Shown in pieces: positions 36,029 through 44,966 of a stretch of DNA of 64,000 nucleotides. Below the pieces are notes generated by a model. The model did no database searches and had not been told where the DNA came from. It saw only the letters and a program-made list of their open reading frames with translations. Numbering within the stretch: the stretch's first letter is position 1; each line of letters opens with the position of its first letter. Position numbers and translations under genes: made by a program. Source of the DNA: Aquabacterium sp. OR-4 (GTDB lineage: Bacteria > Pseudomonadota > Gammaproteobacteria > Burkholderiales > Burkholderiaceae_C); contig NZ_JAOCQD020000003.1 of NCBI RefSeq assembly GCF_025290835.2, positions 124,001 through 188,000 on the forward strand, read 5' to 3'.

Positions 36029-38761
36029 ATGAAGCGTTTCACACTCACCCCCGTGGCCATGGCCAGCCTGCTGCTCGGCAGCGCGGCCATGCAGCAGGCC
36101 ATGGCCCAGCCGGCGCCGGCCGCCGCAGCCGGCGCCGCCAAGCCCGAGGCGGTGCTCATCGTCGGCCAGCGCGCCAGCCGCAACGAGGCGGTGCGTGCCA
36201 AGCGCGACGCCGACCAGGTGATCGAGTCGATCGTCTCGGACGACGTGGGCAAGTTCCCCGACAACACCGTGGCCGAAGCCCTGCAGCGCGTGCCCGGCGT
36301 GCAGACGGTGGTGGGCTTCAACAACGAGATCGTCAATCCGCTGATCCGCGGCATTGGCGGCATCGTGACCACGGTCGATGGCCGCGAGATGTTCACCGGG
36401 GTCGGCCGCGGCTTCTCGTTCCAGGACCTGCCGGCCGAGGTGATTGCGCGGGCCAACGTCTACAAGTCGGCCGGTGCCAACCTGATCGAGGGCGGCGTGG
36501 CCGGGGCCATCGACCTGCGCCTGCGCAAGCCGCTCGAGTTTGCGCAGGGCACCACCTTCGTGCTCAACGGCCGCGCCAGCCAGGGCGATCTGGTCGACAA
36601 GCCCGGCACCAAGCTGGGCCTGCTGGCCTCGCACCGTGGCCGCCTGGCCGGCGGCGAGTTCGGCGCCTTGCTCGACCTGTCCTATGCCGACCACAGCTTC
36701 AACCGCCCGATCTCGTTCAACTGCGATCCGCGCTCGGGCAGCAACGGGCCGGCGGGTGCGGCCGGCATCGTGCTGCCCACCTGCGTGGGCGGCCTCACCG
36801 ACAGCGGCGACTACCAGCGCCCGCAGGTCAGTGCCGCGCTGCAGTGGAAGCCCGACGCCCACAACGAGTTCTATGTCGACGCGCTGTACGCCGGCTACCG
36901 CAGCAAGTTCGGCACCTACTTCATCTTCTCGGACGTGTTTGCCGCCAGCAGCATCAGCAATGCGCGCGCCGGCACCGACTGCTTTGATGCGCGCGTGGAT
37001 GGCGCGGGCTTTCTGGGCGGCCCGACGGCCAGCCTGCAGCGCCTGTGCAATGGCATCTCGGCCACCTTCAACAACGTGCCGGGCCTGACCAGCACCCAGG
37101 CCAAGACCCAGGCCACCGACCAGAGTCTGCTGGCGCTCGGCTGGCGCTACAGCGCGGGCAACCTGGCGCTGAACCTGGACCTTTCGCGCATGGATTCGCG
37201 CAACCGCAACCGCAACATCATTGTCGACATCGGCAAGACCGTGGCGGCGGTGGATGTGCGGGTGGATGCCGGTGGCTACGGCACCACCAGCATGCCGGGC
37301 AATCCGCTGGGCGACGCCACCGACTTCCGCTTCGCCAACTCGCTCTACCAGGACATCAACCGCGCCACCAGCACGCTCGACGCGCTGGCGCTCAACGGCA
37401 GCTACGACCTGGGCGGCGCACTCAGCTCGGTCGACTTCGGCCTGCGCATGGCCGACCGCAGCTCGGCCTTCCGGTCGTTCACCGGCGGCCCCGGCTCGCC
37501 GGGCGGCAACCGGGTCACCCAGGTGAGCTCGGCCACCCAGCTGCCGGGTGACTTTCTCGTGCGCTCGCCCTACTGCATCCCGCAGATCAACGGCTGCAAC
37601 GCCTGGATGACGCCGAACGCCGACTACCTGCGCAACAACACCGACGCGCTGCGCCAGCTGTACGGCGCCGCCGCCGGCGACCCCGCGTTCAACCCGCTGA
37701 GCAACTTCGACGCCACCGAGCGCACCTATGCGCTGTATGTGCAGCCGCGCTTCGAGACCCAGGTGGCCGGCATGCGGCTGGACGGCGTGTTCGGCGGCCG
37801 CTTCGTGCGCTCGGACCGCGATCTCTCGGGCACCGGCCAGATCAACGGCGCGCTCACGCCGCTGAAGGCCTCGACCAGCACCAGCAAGTTCCTGCCGAAC
37901 GCCAGCGCCAAGCTGGCGCTGATGCCCAACCTGCTGCTGCGCGCCAGCGCCGGCGTCACGATGTCGCGCCCGGCCCTGGGCGACCTGAACCCGGCGCTGA
38001 CCTACTCGGTGCCCAGCAATGCCAACATCCGCCCCAACGGCAGTGGCGGCAATGCCGAGCTGAAGGACCCCAGCTCCACCGCCTACGACCTCTCGCTCGA
38101 GCGCTACTTCGGCCGCGGCAACTACCTGCAGGCCGCCGTCTACCACCGGGTGCTCAAGAACCGCGTGGCGCGCTCGTCGGCACCCGAGGTGATCGGCGGC
38201 ATCGAGTACGACATCAACCGCCCGCGCAACCTGGGCCAGGCCACGCTGCAGGGCCTGGAGCTGAGCGGCCAGTATTTCCTCGACTTCCTGCCCGGCGCGA
38301 TGGGCGGCCTGGGCCTGTTCGGCAACTACACGCTGGCCGACAGCCGGGTGGACACCGCCAGCGACGCGCTCTACGGCAAGCCGCTGCTGGGCGTGTCCAA
38401 GCACAGCTTCAACCTGGGCCTGATGTACGAGATGTTCGGCTTCACCAGCCGGCTCACCTACACCTGGCGCGACAAGTTCAACGAGGGCCCGTTCACCTGC
38501 CTGCTGGCCTCGCAGGCCGAGGACGGCCGCAGCGTGGCCAGCTGCGGCTCGGGCAACGCGCCCACCTACAACCGGGTCAAGGCCTATGGCCGCGTCGACT
38601 TCTCGCTGGGCTACAAGATCAGCGAGTCGCTCAACGTCGCCTTCAATGCCAACAACCTGACCGGCGCCAAGTACTACAGCTACTTCCAGAACGAGAGCTT
38701 CCCGCACGACATCCGCTCGGACGACAAGTTCTACGGCGTGAGCTTCAACGCCAAGTTCTGA
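36029..38761 (+). CDS. TonB-dependent receptor (outer-membrane glycan transporter)
   Basis: A 910-residue outer-membrane protein with an AGGAGG site before its ATG and a signal peptide ending AMA-QPAPA. The plug domain runs from about residue 45 to 170 (DQVIESIVSDDVGKFPDNT, EALQRVPGVQ, RGIGG, VYKSAGANLIEGGVAGAIDLR), then the barrel, ending in the terminal aromatic strand YGVSFNAKF. A candidate TonB box precedes the plug (VLIVGQ). It belongs to the long receptors found in Xanthomonas and Caulobacter beside glycan-degradation genes (TIGR01782-like). Two AT-rich operators lie upstream and an intrinsic terminator lies downstream, so it is a single-gene transcript in the carbohydrate regulon. Confidence 0.93.
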   Translation: MKRFTLTPVAMASLLLGSAAMQQAMAQPAPAAAAGAAKPEAVLIVGQRASRNEAVRAKRDADQVIESIVSDDVGKFPDNTVAEALQRVPGVQTVVGFNNEIVNPLIRGIGGIVTTVDGREMFTGVGRGFSFQDLPAEVIARANVYKSAGANLIEGGVAGAIDLRLRKPLEFAQGTTFVLNGRASQGDLVDKPGTKLGLLASHRGRLAGGEFGALLDLSYADHSFNRPISFNCDPRSGSNGPAGAAGIVLPTCVGGLTDSGDYQRPQVSAALQWKPDAHNEFYVDALYAGYRSKFGTYFIFSDVFAASSISNARAGTDCFDARVDGAGFLGGPTASLQRLCNGISATFNNVPGLTSTQAKTQATDQSLLALGWRYSAGNLALNLDLSRMDSRNRNRNIIVDIGKTVAAVDVRVDAGGYGTTSMPGNPLGDATDFRFANSLYQDINRATSTLDALALNGSYDLGGALSSVDFGLRMADRSSAFRSFTGGPGSPGGNRVTQVSSATQLPGDFLVRSPYCIPQINGCNAWMTPNADYLRNNTDALRQLYGAAAGDPAFNPLSNFDATERTYALYVQPRFETQVAGMRLDGVFGGRFVRSDRDLSGTGQINGALTPLKASTSTSKFLPNASAKLALMPNLLLRASAGVTMSRPALGDLNPALTYSVPSNANIRPNGSGGNAELKDPSSTAYDLSLERYFGRGNYLQAAVYHRVLKNRVARSSAPEVIGGIEYDINRPRNLGQATLQGLELSGQYFLDFLPGAMGGLGLFGNYTLADSRVDTASDALYGKPLLGVSKHSFNLGLMYEMFGFTSRLTYTWRDKFNEGPFTCLLASQAEDGRSVASCGSGNAPTYNRVKAYGRVDFSLGYKISESLNVAFNANNLTGAKYYSYFQNESFPHDIRSDDKFYGVSFNAKF

Positions 38762-38772
38762 GTTGCAGGGGC

Positions 38773-38800
38773 GGGCGGCCGGCACCGGCCGCCCCTTTTT
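38773..38800 (+). terminator. Intrinsic terminator after the TonB receptor
   Basis: A perfect 9-bp stem, GGGCGGCCG and CGGCCGCCC, with loop GCAC, followed by C and five T, starting 12 bases after the receptor stop. It also separates the receptor from the convergent GH93-like gene. Confidence 0.9.
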
Positions 38801-38824
38801 GCTGGGTCAGGGCGGGCCGGGGGC

Positions 38825-40177
38825 TCAGTCAACCGGCAGGGTGCCGCGGGCAAACCAGGTGCGGCAGGGGCGGCGCGGGTCGCTGGTGTCGAAATCGCTG
38901 GCCATCATCAGCACGCTGCGGCCGTCCAGGCTGGGCAGCAGGGCCGACGAATAGTGCTGGCACCAGTTGGCATCGGTGGCCATCTGGCGTGCGGCCAGCG
39001 GCGCGGCAAAGGCCTTCCACGGGCCGCTGCCGTCGGCCGTGCTGCTCAGCAGCAGCGTGGCGCCCGAGGCCGCGGCGTCATGGCGGCCATCGCTGTGGTG
39101 AACAAACTGCGCGCTCAGCAGCAGGCGGTCGCGCACCGGCACCCAGGCCAGGGTGGGTGCGGCGCGCAGGTAGCGGCCATCGTCGGTGCGCACCAGCTGG
39201 CCTTCGGCCTGGGTGGGCGACCAGTCCAGGCCGTCCACCGAGGTCTTCAGGTACACCTTGCAGTCATTGCCGGGCAGGCTGGCCACGAACATGCCGCAGA
39301 CCTCGTAGCCCATGGCATAGCGGCGGCTGCCGGCGCCGGGGCCCAGGCGCTGCACCACGGCCATGCCCGGGCGCGCGTTGTGCGGCTGCGTGGTGAACAG
39401 CGGCTGCGGCTCGCTCCAGGTGAGGCCGTCGCGGCTGCGCACCAGCATCAGGTTCTGGTCGGGCGTGGGCTGGGTCTCGTCGGAGTAAAAGCACAGCAGG
39501 CTGCCGTCGGGCGCCAGCGCGAATTCGGGCTCCCACACGCCGCCCAGGCTGCCGCGCGGGCCGCGGCCCAGGCCGCAGCGCGACAGCAGGCTCCAGCTGC
39601 GCCCGGCGTCCAGGCTCTTGTAGACCGGCAGCTGCATCGGCTGGTCGGCGGTTTCCTGGCCCACCGATGCCGACCACAGCAGCGTGCCGGCCGGCAGCGC
39701 GCCCACCGCCTGCGGCAGCTCGAAGATCGAGCCGCAGCACAGGCCCGGCGCCCAGCCGTCATCGCGCACCGCCCCGATCTTGCGGAAGCTGCGGCCGTCG
39801 TCGTCGCTGGCAAACACGCTGGCCTCGCCGCGGCCGTCCGGAAACGAGGTCACGCTGGCCAGGATGCGGCCATTGGCGGCGGCATCGGCCTGGTGCGACA
39901 GGCGCAGCAGCCGCGGGTAGAACGCCGCGGCCTCGGTGAGCAGGGTGCCGCTGCGGCTGGCGTCGCTGGCAGGCGTGGAGGGGGCCGGCGCGGCGGCCTG
40001 GGCGGCCGAGCCACCGCCGCCGCAACCGGCCAGCGCCAGCGCCAGGCCCAGCACGCCGCAGGCCACCGGGTGACGCCGCCGGGCCGCGCCATGCGGGCCC
40101 GGCGGTGGCGCGGCGGTCGGGCGCTCAGTGGCTGGGCGCTCCGTGGATGGGCTGATGGGCGGTGTCGGGCCTGGCAT
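38825..40177 (-). CDS. GH93-like exo-arabinanase, lipoprotein
   Basis: A 450-residue protein. After a Pro-rich lead-in comes a lipobox (LALALAGC, Cys 52). The body is a six-bladed propeller of the sialidase type with BNR signatures (SDDDGRSF, SLDAGRSW). The block VWEPEFALAPDGSLLCFYSDE (acids 216, 218, 234) matches what I know of GH93 exo-1,5-alpha-arabinanases rather than sialidases, which fits the neighbouring GH43 genes. It is on the opposite strand to the TonB receptor and divergent from the 40410 gene. The family call rests on memory of that one block, so sialidase-like protein remains the fallback. Confidence 0.65.
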   Translation of the reverse strand: MPGPTPPISPSTERPATERPTAAPPPGPHGAARRRHPVACGVLGLALALAGCGGGGSAAQAAAPAPSTPASDASRSGTLLTEAAAFYPRLLRLSHQADAAANGRILASVTSFPDGRGEASVFASDDDGRSFRKIGAVRDDGWAPGLCCGSIFELPQAVGALPAGTLLWSASVGQETADQPMQLPVYKSLDAGRSWSLLSRCGLGRGPRGSLGGVWEPEFALAPDGSLLCFYSDETQPTPDQNLMLVRSRDGLTWSEPQPLFTTQPHNARPGMAVVQRLGPGAGSRRYAMGYEVCGMFVASLPGNDCKVYLKTSVDGLDWSPTQAEGQLVRTDDGRYLRAAPTLAWVPVRDRLLLSAQFVHHSDGRHDAAASGATLLLSSTADGSGPWKAFAAPLAARQMATDANWCQHYSSALLPSLDGRSVLMMASDFDTSDPRRPCRTWFARGTLPVD

Positions 40178-40386
40178 GTGTCTCCCCCGGGTGGGTTGGT
40201 TCTGGGTGGCAAATTATCGCGAACAAGATTGTTAGTAAGCGATATGGTTAAAACACCTAGCGACACCGCAAGGCGCGGCTGCGCACAATGCCGGCACGGC
40301 CTTCACAGGCCGTCATGGGTGGCCGCCGGGCTGCCAGCGGCCCGCCGGCGGCAGGCCAGGCGATGGCTGGGCTCCGTGGCTTGAAT

Positions 40387-40416
40387 CATTTATCACCATT
40401 CAAATTGCGATGAAAA
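40387..40416. promoter_or_regulatory. Possible operator site F, plus a second dyad at 40215-40244
   Basis: CATTTATCACCA matches the left arm of the site A/B family, then a 6-bp spacer and a degraded right arm that overlaps the ATG of the next gene. In the same divergent spacer, TATCGC...AACAA..TTGTT...GCGATA (40215-40244) forms another dyad with related inner bases but different geometry. Confidence 0.4.
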
Positions 40417-41477
40417 GCTGGATCACGCTTGTCAAACGCGGGGCCCGCCGCGCCGGGGTGCAGCGCAGGCTGGCGCGTGCGTTGCTGACCCTGGGCCTGG
40501 TGGCGCCCTGCGCCGCGGCGGCTGACCCGACGGTGGCGCCCGCGGCCCCGGGCAGCGCCGGCGCCCACTACCTGTTTGCCCACATGACCAGCGAGCGCTA
40601 CGGCGTGCTGCACTACGCGATCAGCCAGGACGGCCTGCACTGGCAGCGGCTCAACGGCGGCCAGCCGGTGTCGCCGGACTACCGCGGCCACCCGTCCATC
40701 GTGCAGGGCCATGACGGCCGCTACTACCTGGTGGGCAACCGCAGCGACGACGACCCCGAGATCCGCTTCTGGGTCTCGGACGACCTGGTTCGCTGGTCGC
40801 CGCTGGGCAGCCACCGGCCCGATCTGGCCAGCACGCCGGGCTATCCGCACCCGATGCAGCGCATTGGCGCGCCCAAGCTCTACTACGACGCGCCCTCGCG
40901 CCGCTACCTGCTGACATGGCACACACCCAACGTGCCCGGCACACCCGACGACCCCGAGCGCTACTGGGCCAGCCAGCACACGCTGTACCTGCTGTCGCCC
41001 GACCTGCAGCAGTTCGAGGGCCCGCCGCGGCGGCTGTTTGCCTGGCCCATGGCCACCATCGACGTGTTCATGGTCGCCAACCCGGAAGGTGGCTACTGCG
41101 CGGTGCTGAAGGACGAGCGCTTTCCGTCCTACCTGTGGACCACCGGCAAGACCATCCGCATGAGCTGCGCCCCGGCGCTGCTGGGCCCCTACCCCGAACC
41201 CGGCCCGCCGCTGAGCCCGGCCTTCCGCGAGGCGCCCACGCTGATCCGCGCGCCCAACGGCCTGGACTGGCTGCTCTACTACGAGCAGTACGCCGGCACC
41301 AGCTACGGCCTGTCGATGGCGCCGCGCCTGCAGGGGCCCTGGATCGAGGCCTGGGGCAACTCCGGCGTGGCCGAGTGGAACCGCTTCGAGATGCCGCCCG
41401 GCCTGCGCCACGGCTTCATGATGGCCATCACCCGCCCGCAGTACGAGGCCCTGCGCCAGGCCTACCCGGTGCGCTGA
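40410..41477 (+). CDS. GH43/GH32-like five-bladed propeller protein, exported
   Basis: A 355-residue protein with a signal peptide (LARALLTLGLVAPCAAAA). Five-bladed propeller features: WQRLNGGQPVSPDYRGHPSIVQGHDGRYYLVGNR, FWVSDDLVRWSPLG, then a YYDAPSRRYLLTWH strand and TIDVFMVANPEGGYCAVLKDE, where Asp and Glu could be catalytic. The general-acid region EAPTLIRAPNGLDWLLYYEQY is clear. It resembles GH43-type enzymes and annotated glycosyl hydrolases of arabinan or galactan clusters, but the family is not certain. An operator-like site overlaps its start codon. Confidence 0.72.
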   Translation: MKSWITLVKRGARRAGVQRRLARALLTLGLVAPCAAAADPTVAPAAPGSAGAHYLFAHMTSERYGVLHYAISQDGLHWQRLNGGQPVSPDYRGHPSIVQGHDGRYYLVGNRSDDDPEIRFWVSDDLVRWSPLGSHRPDLASTPGYPHPMQRIGAPKLYYDAPSRRYLLTWHTPNVPGTPDDPERYWASQHTLYLLSPDLQQFEGPPRRLFAWPMATIDVFMVANPEGGYCAVLKDERFPSYLWTTGKTIRMSCAPALLGPYPEPGPPLSPAFREAPTLIRAPNGLDWLLYYEQYAGTSYGLSMAPRLQGPWIEAWGNSGVAEWNRFEMPPGLRHGFMMAITRPQYEALRQAYPVR

Positions 41478-41598
41478 GTGCGGCGCCTGGCCGCCGGCCG
41501 GGCCACCTGGGTGGCCAGCGGGCGAGGTGGCCGGAAATGGTAGAGTCCGCCGCTTTTCGCGGCCCGGACTCCGGGCCTGGTTCCACCGTTTTTTCGGC

Positions 41599-42411
41599 AT
41601 GGCGTCCGCACCGCCGCGCAACCGTTTCGCCCGCTCGACGCTGACCCGCCTGCTCTCGGACCTGGCCCAGGTCGATCTGCCCGAACCGCCGCTCACCGTG
41701 GCGGAGCGGCTGGGCCCCTGGCTGGAATGGACGGATGCCATCGCACTGTCCACCGCGCTGCAGGCGCCGGCGTCGGCGGTGCAGGCGTCGGCCGGGCTGG
41801 CGGCCAGGGCCGCGCGGGCCGCGGCCGACGAGCTGGCGCGGGTGCGCAGCACGCTGTCGCGGGCCATCACCAGCGACGAGGTGCTGGCGGCGCAGCCGGC
41901 CGTTGTGGCCGGGGCCGTGGCCGGAGCCGGGGCGGTCGAGCCCTTGACGGATTTCACGCCTTTGCGGCTGCGTTGTCAGCAGCACCAGCGCGCGATGACC
42001 GCCGCCCTGGGCCCGTTGCGCCAGCGCGTGCGCGCGGCGCTGGGCGTGGCTTCGCCGCCGCTGGCGCGGCTGGCGGCGCTGGACGCGGTGCTGGACGACG
42101 CCCTGGCCCAGCGCGAGCGCCACGCCCTGGGCCGCGTGCCGGCGCTGCTGGAGCGCCATGCCGAGCGACTGGGCCAGCCGGGCCAGGCGCAGTTGGACTG
42201 GGTGAGCGCCACGGCCGGCGCGGCGCCCGATGTGGCCAGCCTGGGGGCCACGGTGCAGAGGGTCTTGCTGGCTGAGCTGGACATCCGGCTCAAGCCGATC
42301 GAGGGAATGATGGAAGCATTGAAACAGGCCAACGCCGGCGCGGCCACCGCGGCCACCGCGGCGGATTCGCCGGTGGCGCCCACCCCGGCGGCCCCGGGAG
42401 ACCGGCCATGA
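41599..42411 (+). CDS. DUF3348 protein
   Basis: A 270-residue helical protein. The N-terminal block ARSTLTRLLSDLAQVDL and LGPWLEWTDAIALSTAL are family features of DUF3348, which is found mainly in Burkholderiales and always next to DUF802. It is likely cytoplasmic, with long helices and a Pro/Ala tail. The stop overlaps the DUF802 start (ATGA). I chose the ATG at 41599; an earlier in-frame ATG at 41527 would add 24 residues. A GCCCG-GACTC-CGGGC hairpin lies upstream in the leader. Function unknown; as first gene of the motor operon it may regulate or assemble the motor. Confidence 0.8.
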   Translation: MASAPPRNRFARSTLTRLLSDLAQVDLPEPPLTVAERLGPWLEWTDAIALSTALQAPASAVQASAGLAARAARAAADELARVRSTLSRAITSDEVLAAQPAVVAGAVAGAGAVEPLTDFTPLRLRCQQHQRAMTAALGPLRQRVRAALGVASPPLARLAALDAVLDDALAQRERHALGRVPALLERHAERLGQPGQAQLDWVSATAGAAPDVASLGATVQRVLLAELDIRLKPIEGMMEALKQANAGAATAATAADSPVAPTPAAPGDRP

Positions 42412-44966
42412 CGCGCCGCCAGTGGACCCGCGCCGCGCTGGGCGCCTACGCCGTGGGCGGCCTGGCCGTGGCCTGGGTGGCCGCGGGCTATGTACCGTCC
42501 AACCCGCTGGCGCTGGTGATGACGCTGCTGATCGGCGCCACCTATGCCGTCGGCGGGCTCGAGCTGCGGCGCTTTCACCAGGCCAGCCTGGGCCTGGGCG
42601 ATGCGCTGGCCGAGCTGTCCACCGGCGCGGCACCGGCGGATGCCGGCGCCCTGGACGCCTGGCTGGCCCGTCTGCCCGCCGGCCTGGCGCCGGCCGTGCG
42701 CCTGCGCATTGCCGGCGAGCGCGTGGGCCTGCCCGGCCCCGGGCTCACGCCCTATCTGGTGGGCCTGCTGGTGCTGCTGGGCATGCTGGGCACCTTTGTG
42801 GGCATGGTGGTCACGCTCAAGGGCGCCGTGTCGGCGCTGGAGGCCACCACCGATCTGGCGGCCATCCGCGCCGCGCTCACCGCGCCGGTGCGCGGCCTGG
42901 GCGTGGCCTTCGGCACCTCGGTGGCCGGCGTGGCTGCCTCGGCCATGCTGGGCCTGGTGTCGGCGCTGTGCCGGCGCGAGCGCGTGGCCGTGGCCCAGGC
43001 GCTGGATGCCGCCCTGGCCGGGGCGCTGCGGCCCTTCGGCCCGGCCCACCAGCGCGAGCGGGCGCTGCACCAGCGCGAGCGGGCGCTGCAGCAGCGCGAG
43101 CAGGCGCTGCGCCTGCAGCAGCAGCAGGCCCAGGCACTGCCCGACGTGGCTGCGCAGCTGCAGGCCCTGATCACCCAGTTCGGCCAGCAAAGCCAGGGCC
43201 TGATGAGCCAGCTGGCACAGCAGAACCAGGCCCTCACCAGCCAGGTGGCCCAGCACAGCGAGAGCGTGGCCAGCCAGCTGGCCCGCCACAGCCAGACGGT
43301 GGCCACCGAGCTGGCCGGCCTGGGCCGCCAGGTGCTGGCGCAGGTCACGGCCCAAAGCCAGGCCGCCGGCAGCCAGCTGGCCGAGCAGAGCCGGCTGCTG
43401 GCCAGCGCGGTGGCCGAGCAGGGCCGCACCGTGGCCACCGAGGTCGCCGAGCAAAGCCGCGGCGTGGCCGCCGAGGTGGCGCAACTCAGCCGTGGCCTCA
43501 GCGCCGACATGGCGCAGCTCAGCCGCGGCCTGTCCACCGAGGTGGCGCAGCTCAGCCGCGACGCCAGCGCCGAGCTGGTGACGCAAAGCCGCGAAGCCAT
43601 GGCCGAGCTGGCGCGCCAGGGCCAGGCCGTGACCGAGGCCATGGCCCTGCACAGCCGCGACACCATGGCCCAGGTGGCGCAGCACAGCGCCAGCAGCGCC
43701 AGCGGCCTGGCCCAGCAACTGCACACGCTGGGCGAGCAGCTCACGCAGCAGCACCAGGCGCTGGCCACGCAGCTGGGCGCGGGCCAGGCGCAGTTTCACC
43801 ACGAAGCCGCCGCGGCCTATGGCGCGCTGGCGACCTCGGTCGACCAGTCGCTGCGCGCCAGCCTGGCCGAGAGCGCGCGCGCAGCCGGTGCCACGCTGCA
43901 GCCGGTGGTGCAGGCCACGATGGACGCCATCGGCCGCGACACCACGGCGCTGCACGAGCGCACCGCCGGCGCCTTGCAGGCGCAGCTGGAAGGCCTGTCG
44001 CAGCGCTTTGACGGCGCGGTGGGCCGGGTCACCGAAGGCTGGGGCGAGGCCCTGGCCGATCACCGCCAGCGCAATGCCGAGGCCGCTGACTCGCTGCGTC
44101 AGGCGCTCGATGGCGCCGCCGGCACGCTGGCCACGCAGGCGGGCGAGGTGCTGGCGCGGCTCGACGCCGCCCATGCCGGCTGGACCGATGCGCTGGCCGC
44201 GCAGGACGCCCAGCGCCAGGCCACGCTGACCCAGACGGTACAAGGCATCGCCACCGCGCTGCAGGCCGAGTGGCAGCAGGCCGGCGCCCAGGCCCAGGCC
44301 CAGCAGGCGCAGATCTGCGCCACGCTGGAGGCCACCGCGCAGCGCCTGCAGGCGCAGGCCGAGATCCAGTCGCGCGAGACCCTGGCCGAGATGGCCGCGG
44401 TGATGGCCACCGTGGCCGAGGCGCCGCGTGCGGCGGCCGAGGTGATCGGCCAGCTGCGCGAAAAGCTCAGCGACAGCATGGCGCGCGACAACGCGCTGCT
44501 CGAGGAGCGCAGCCGCATCCTCGACACCCTGGGCGGCCTGCTGGCCACCGTCAACGCCGCTGCCACCGAGCAGCGCAGCGCCATCGACGGCCTGGTGGCC
44601 TCGTCGGGCGCGATGCTGGCGCAGACCGCCGCGCAGTTTGGCGAGCAGGTGCAGGCCGAGTCCAACCGCCTGTCCGACAGTGCCGCGCAGATCGCCGGCA
44701 GTGCCGCCGATGTGGCCGGCCTGGGCGAGGCCTTTGGCGGCGCGGTGGCGCAGTTCGGCAGCTCCAGCCAGGTGCTCACCGCCCACCTCGAGCGCCTGGA
44801 GGCCGCCTTGACCCAGGCCACCGCGCGCAGCGACGAGCAGCTGGCCTACTACGTGGCCCAGGCGCGCGAGGTCATCGACCTGAGCCTGCTGTCGCAACGC
44901 CAGATCGTTGAAGACCTGCAGCGCCTGGCGCACCAGCCCTCGCTGTTTGCCGCCGAGCCCGGCTGA
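42408..44966 (+). CDS. DUF802 protein: MotA/ExbB/ZorA-like stator with a long helical tail
   Basis: An 852-residue inner-membrane protein. Four helices are readable: about residues 9-27, 33-51, 114-136 (PYLVGLLVLLGMLGTFVGM) and 163-187 (GLGVAFGTSVAGVAASAMLG). The last two carry the Gly/Thr-rich signature of the MotA/TolQ/ExbB/ZorA stator family. From about residue 210 to the end is a coiled coil: three 7-residue QRERALH units coded by 21-bp repeats (43047-43109), then many 11-residue QLAxQSxxLAxE units. The tail, over 600 residues, would reach far into the cytoplasm, as ZorA tails do. Partner of the OmpA/MotB-type protein that follows. Confidence 0.85.
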   Translation: MTRRQWTRAALGAYAVGGLAVAWVAAGYVPSNPLALVMTLLIGATYAVGGLELRRFHQASLGLGDALAELSTGAAPADAGALDAWLARLPAGLAPAVRLRIAGERVGLPGPGLTPYLVGLLVLLGMLGTFVGMVVTLKGAVSALEATTDLAAIRAALTAPVRGLGVAFGTSVAGVAASAMLGLVSALCRRERVAVAQALDAALAGALRPFGPAHQRERALHQRERALQQREQALRLQQQQAQALPDVAAQLQALITQFGQQSQGLMSQLAQQNQALTSQVAQHSESVASQLARHSQTVATELAGLGRQVLAQVTAQSQAAGSQLAEQSRLLASAVAEQGRTVATEVAEQSRGVAAEVAQLSRGLSADMAQLSRGLSTEVAQLSRDASAELVTQSREAMAELARQGQAVTEAMALHSRDTMAQVAQHSASSASGLAQQLHTLGEQLTQQHQALATQLGAGQAQFHHEAAAAYGALATSVDQSLRASLAESARAAGATLQPVVQATMDAIGRDTTALHERTAGALQAQLEGLSQRFDGAVGRVTEGWGEALADHRQRNAEAADSLRQALDGAAGTLATQAGEVLARLDAAHAGWTDALAAQDAQRQATLTQTVQGIATALQAEWQQAGAQAQAQQAQICATLEATAQRLQAQAEIQSRETLAEMAAVMATVAEAPRAAAEVIGQLREKLSDSMARDNALLEERSRILDTLGGLLATVNAAATEQRSAIDGLVASSGAMLAQTAAQFGEQVQAESNRLSDSAAQIAGSAADVAGLGEAFGGAVAQFGSSSQVLTAHLERLEAALTQATARSDEQLAYYVAQAREVIDLSLLSQRQIVEDLQRLAHQPSLFAAEPG

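Noticed and set aside
35975..38785. 936-codon minus-strand ORF opposite the TonB receptor
   Set aside because: Antisense to a complete receptor with ribosome site and terminator; no domain features.
40215..40244. Full member of the AT-rich operator family
   Set aside because: Inner half-sites are only 2 bp apart and outer arms differ, so geometry does not match the 12-6-12 plan; reported only as a related dyad.
41976..44933. 985-codon minus-strand ORF opposite the DUF802 gene
   Set aside because: Shadow of a repetitive coiled-coil gene; its apparent repeats mirror those of the real gene.
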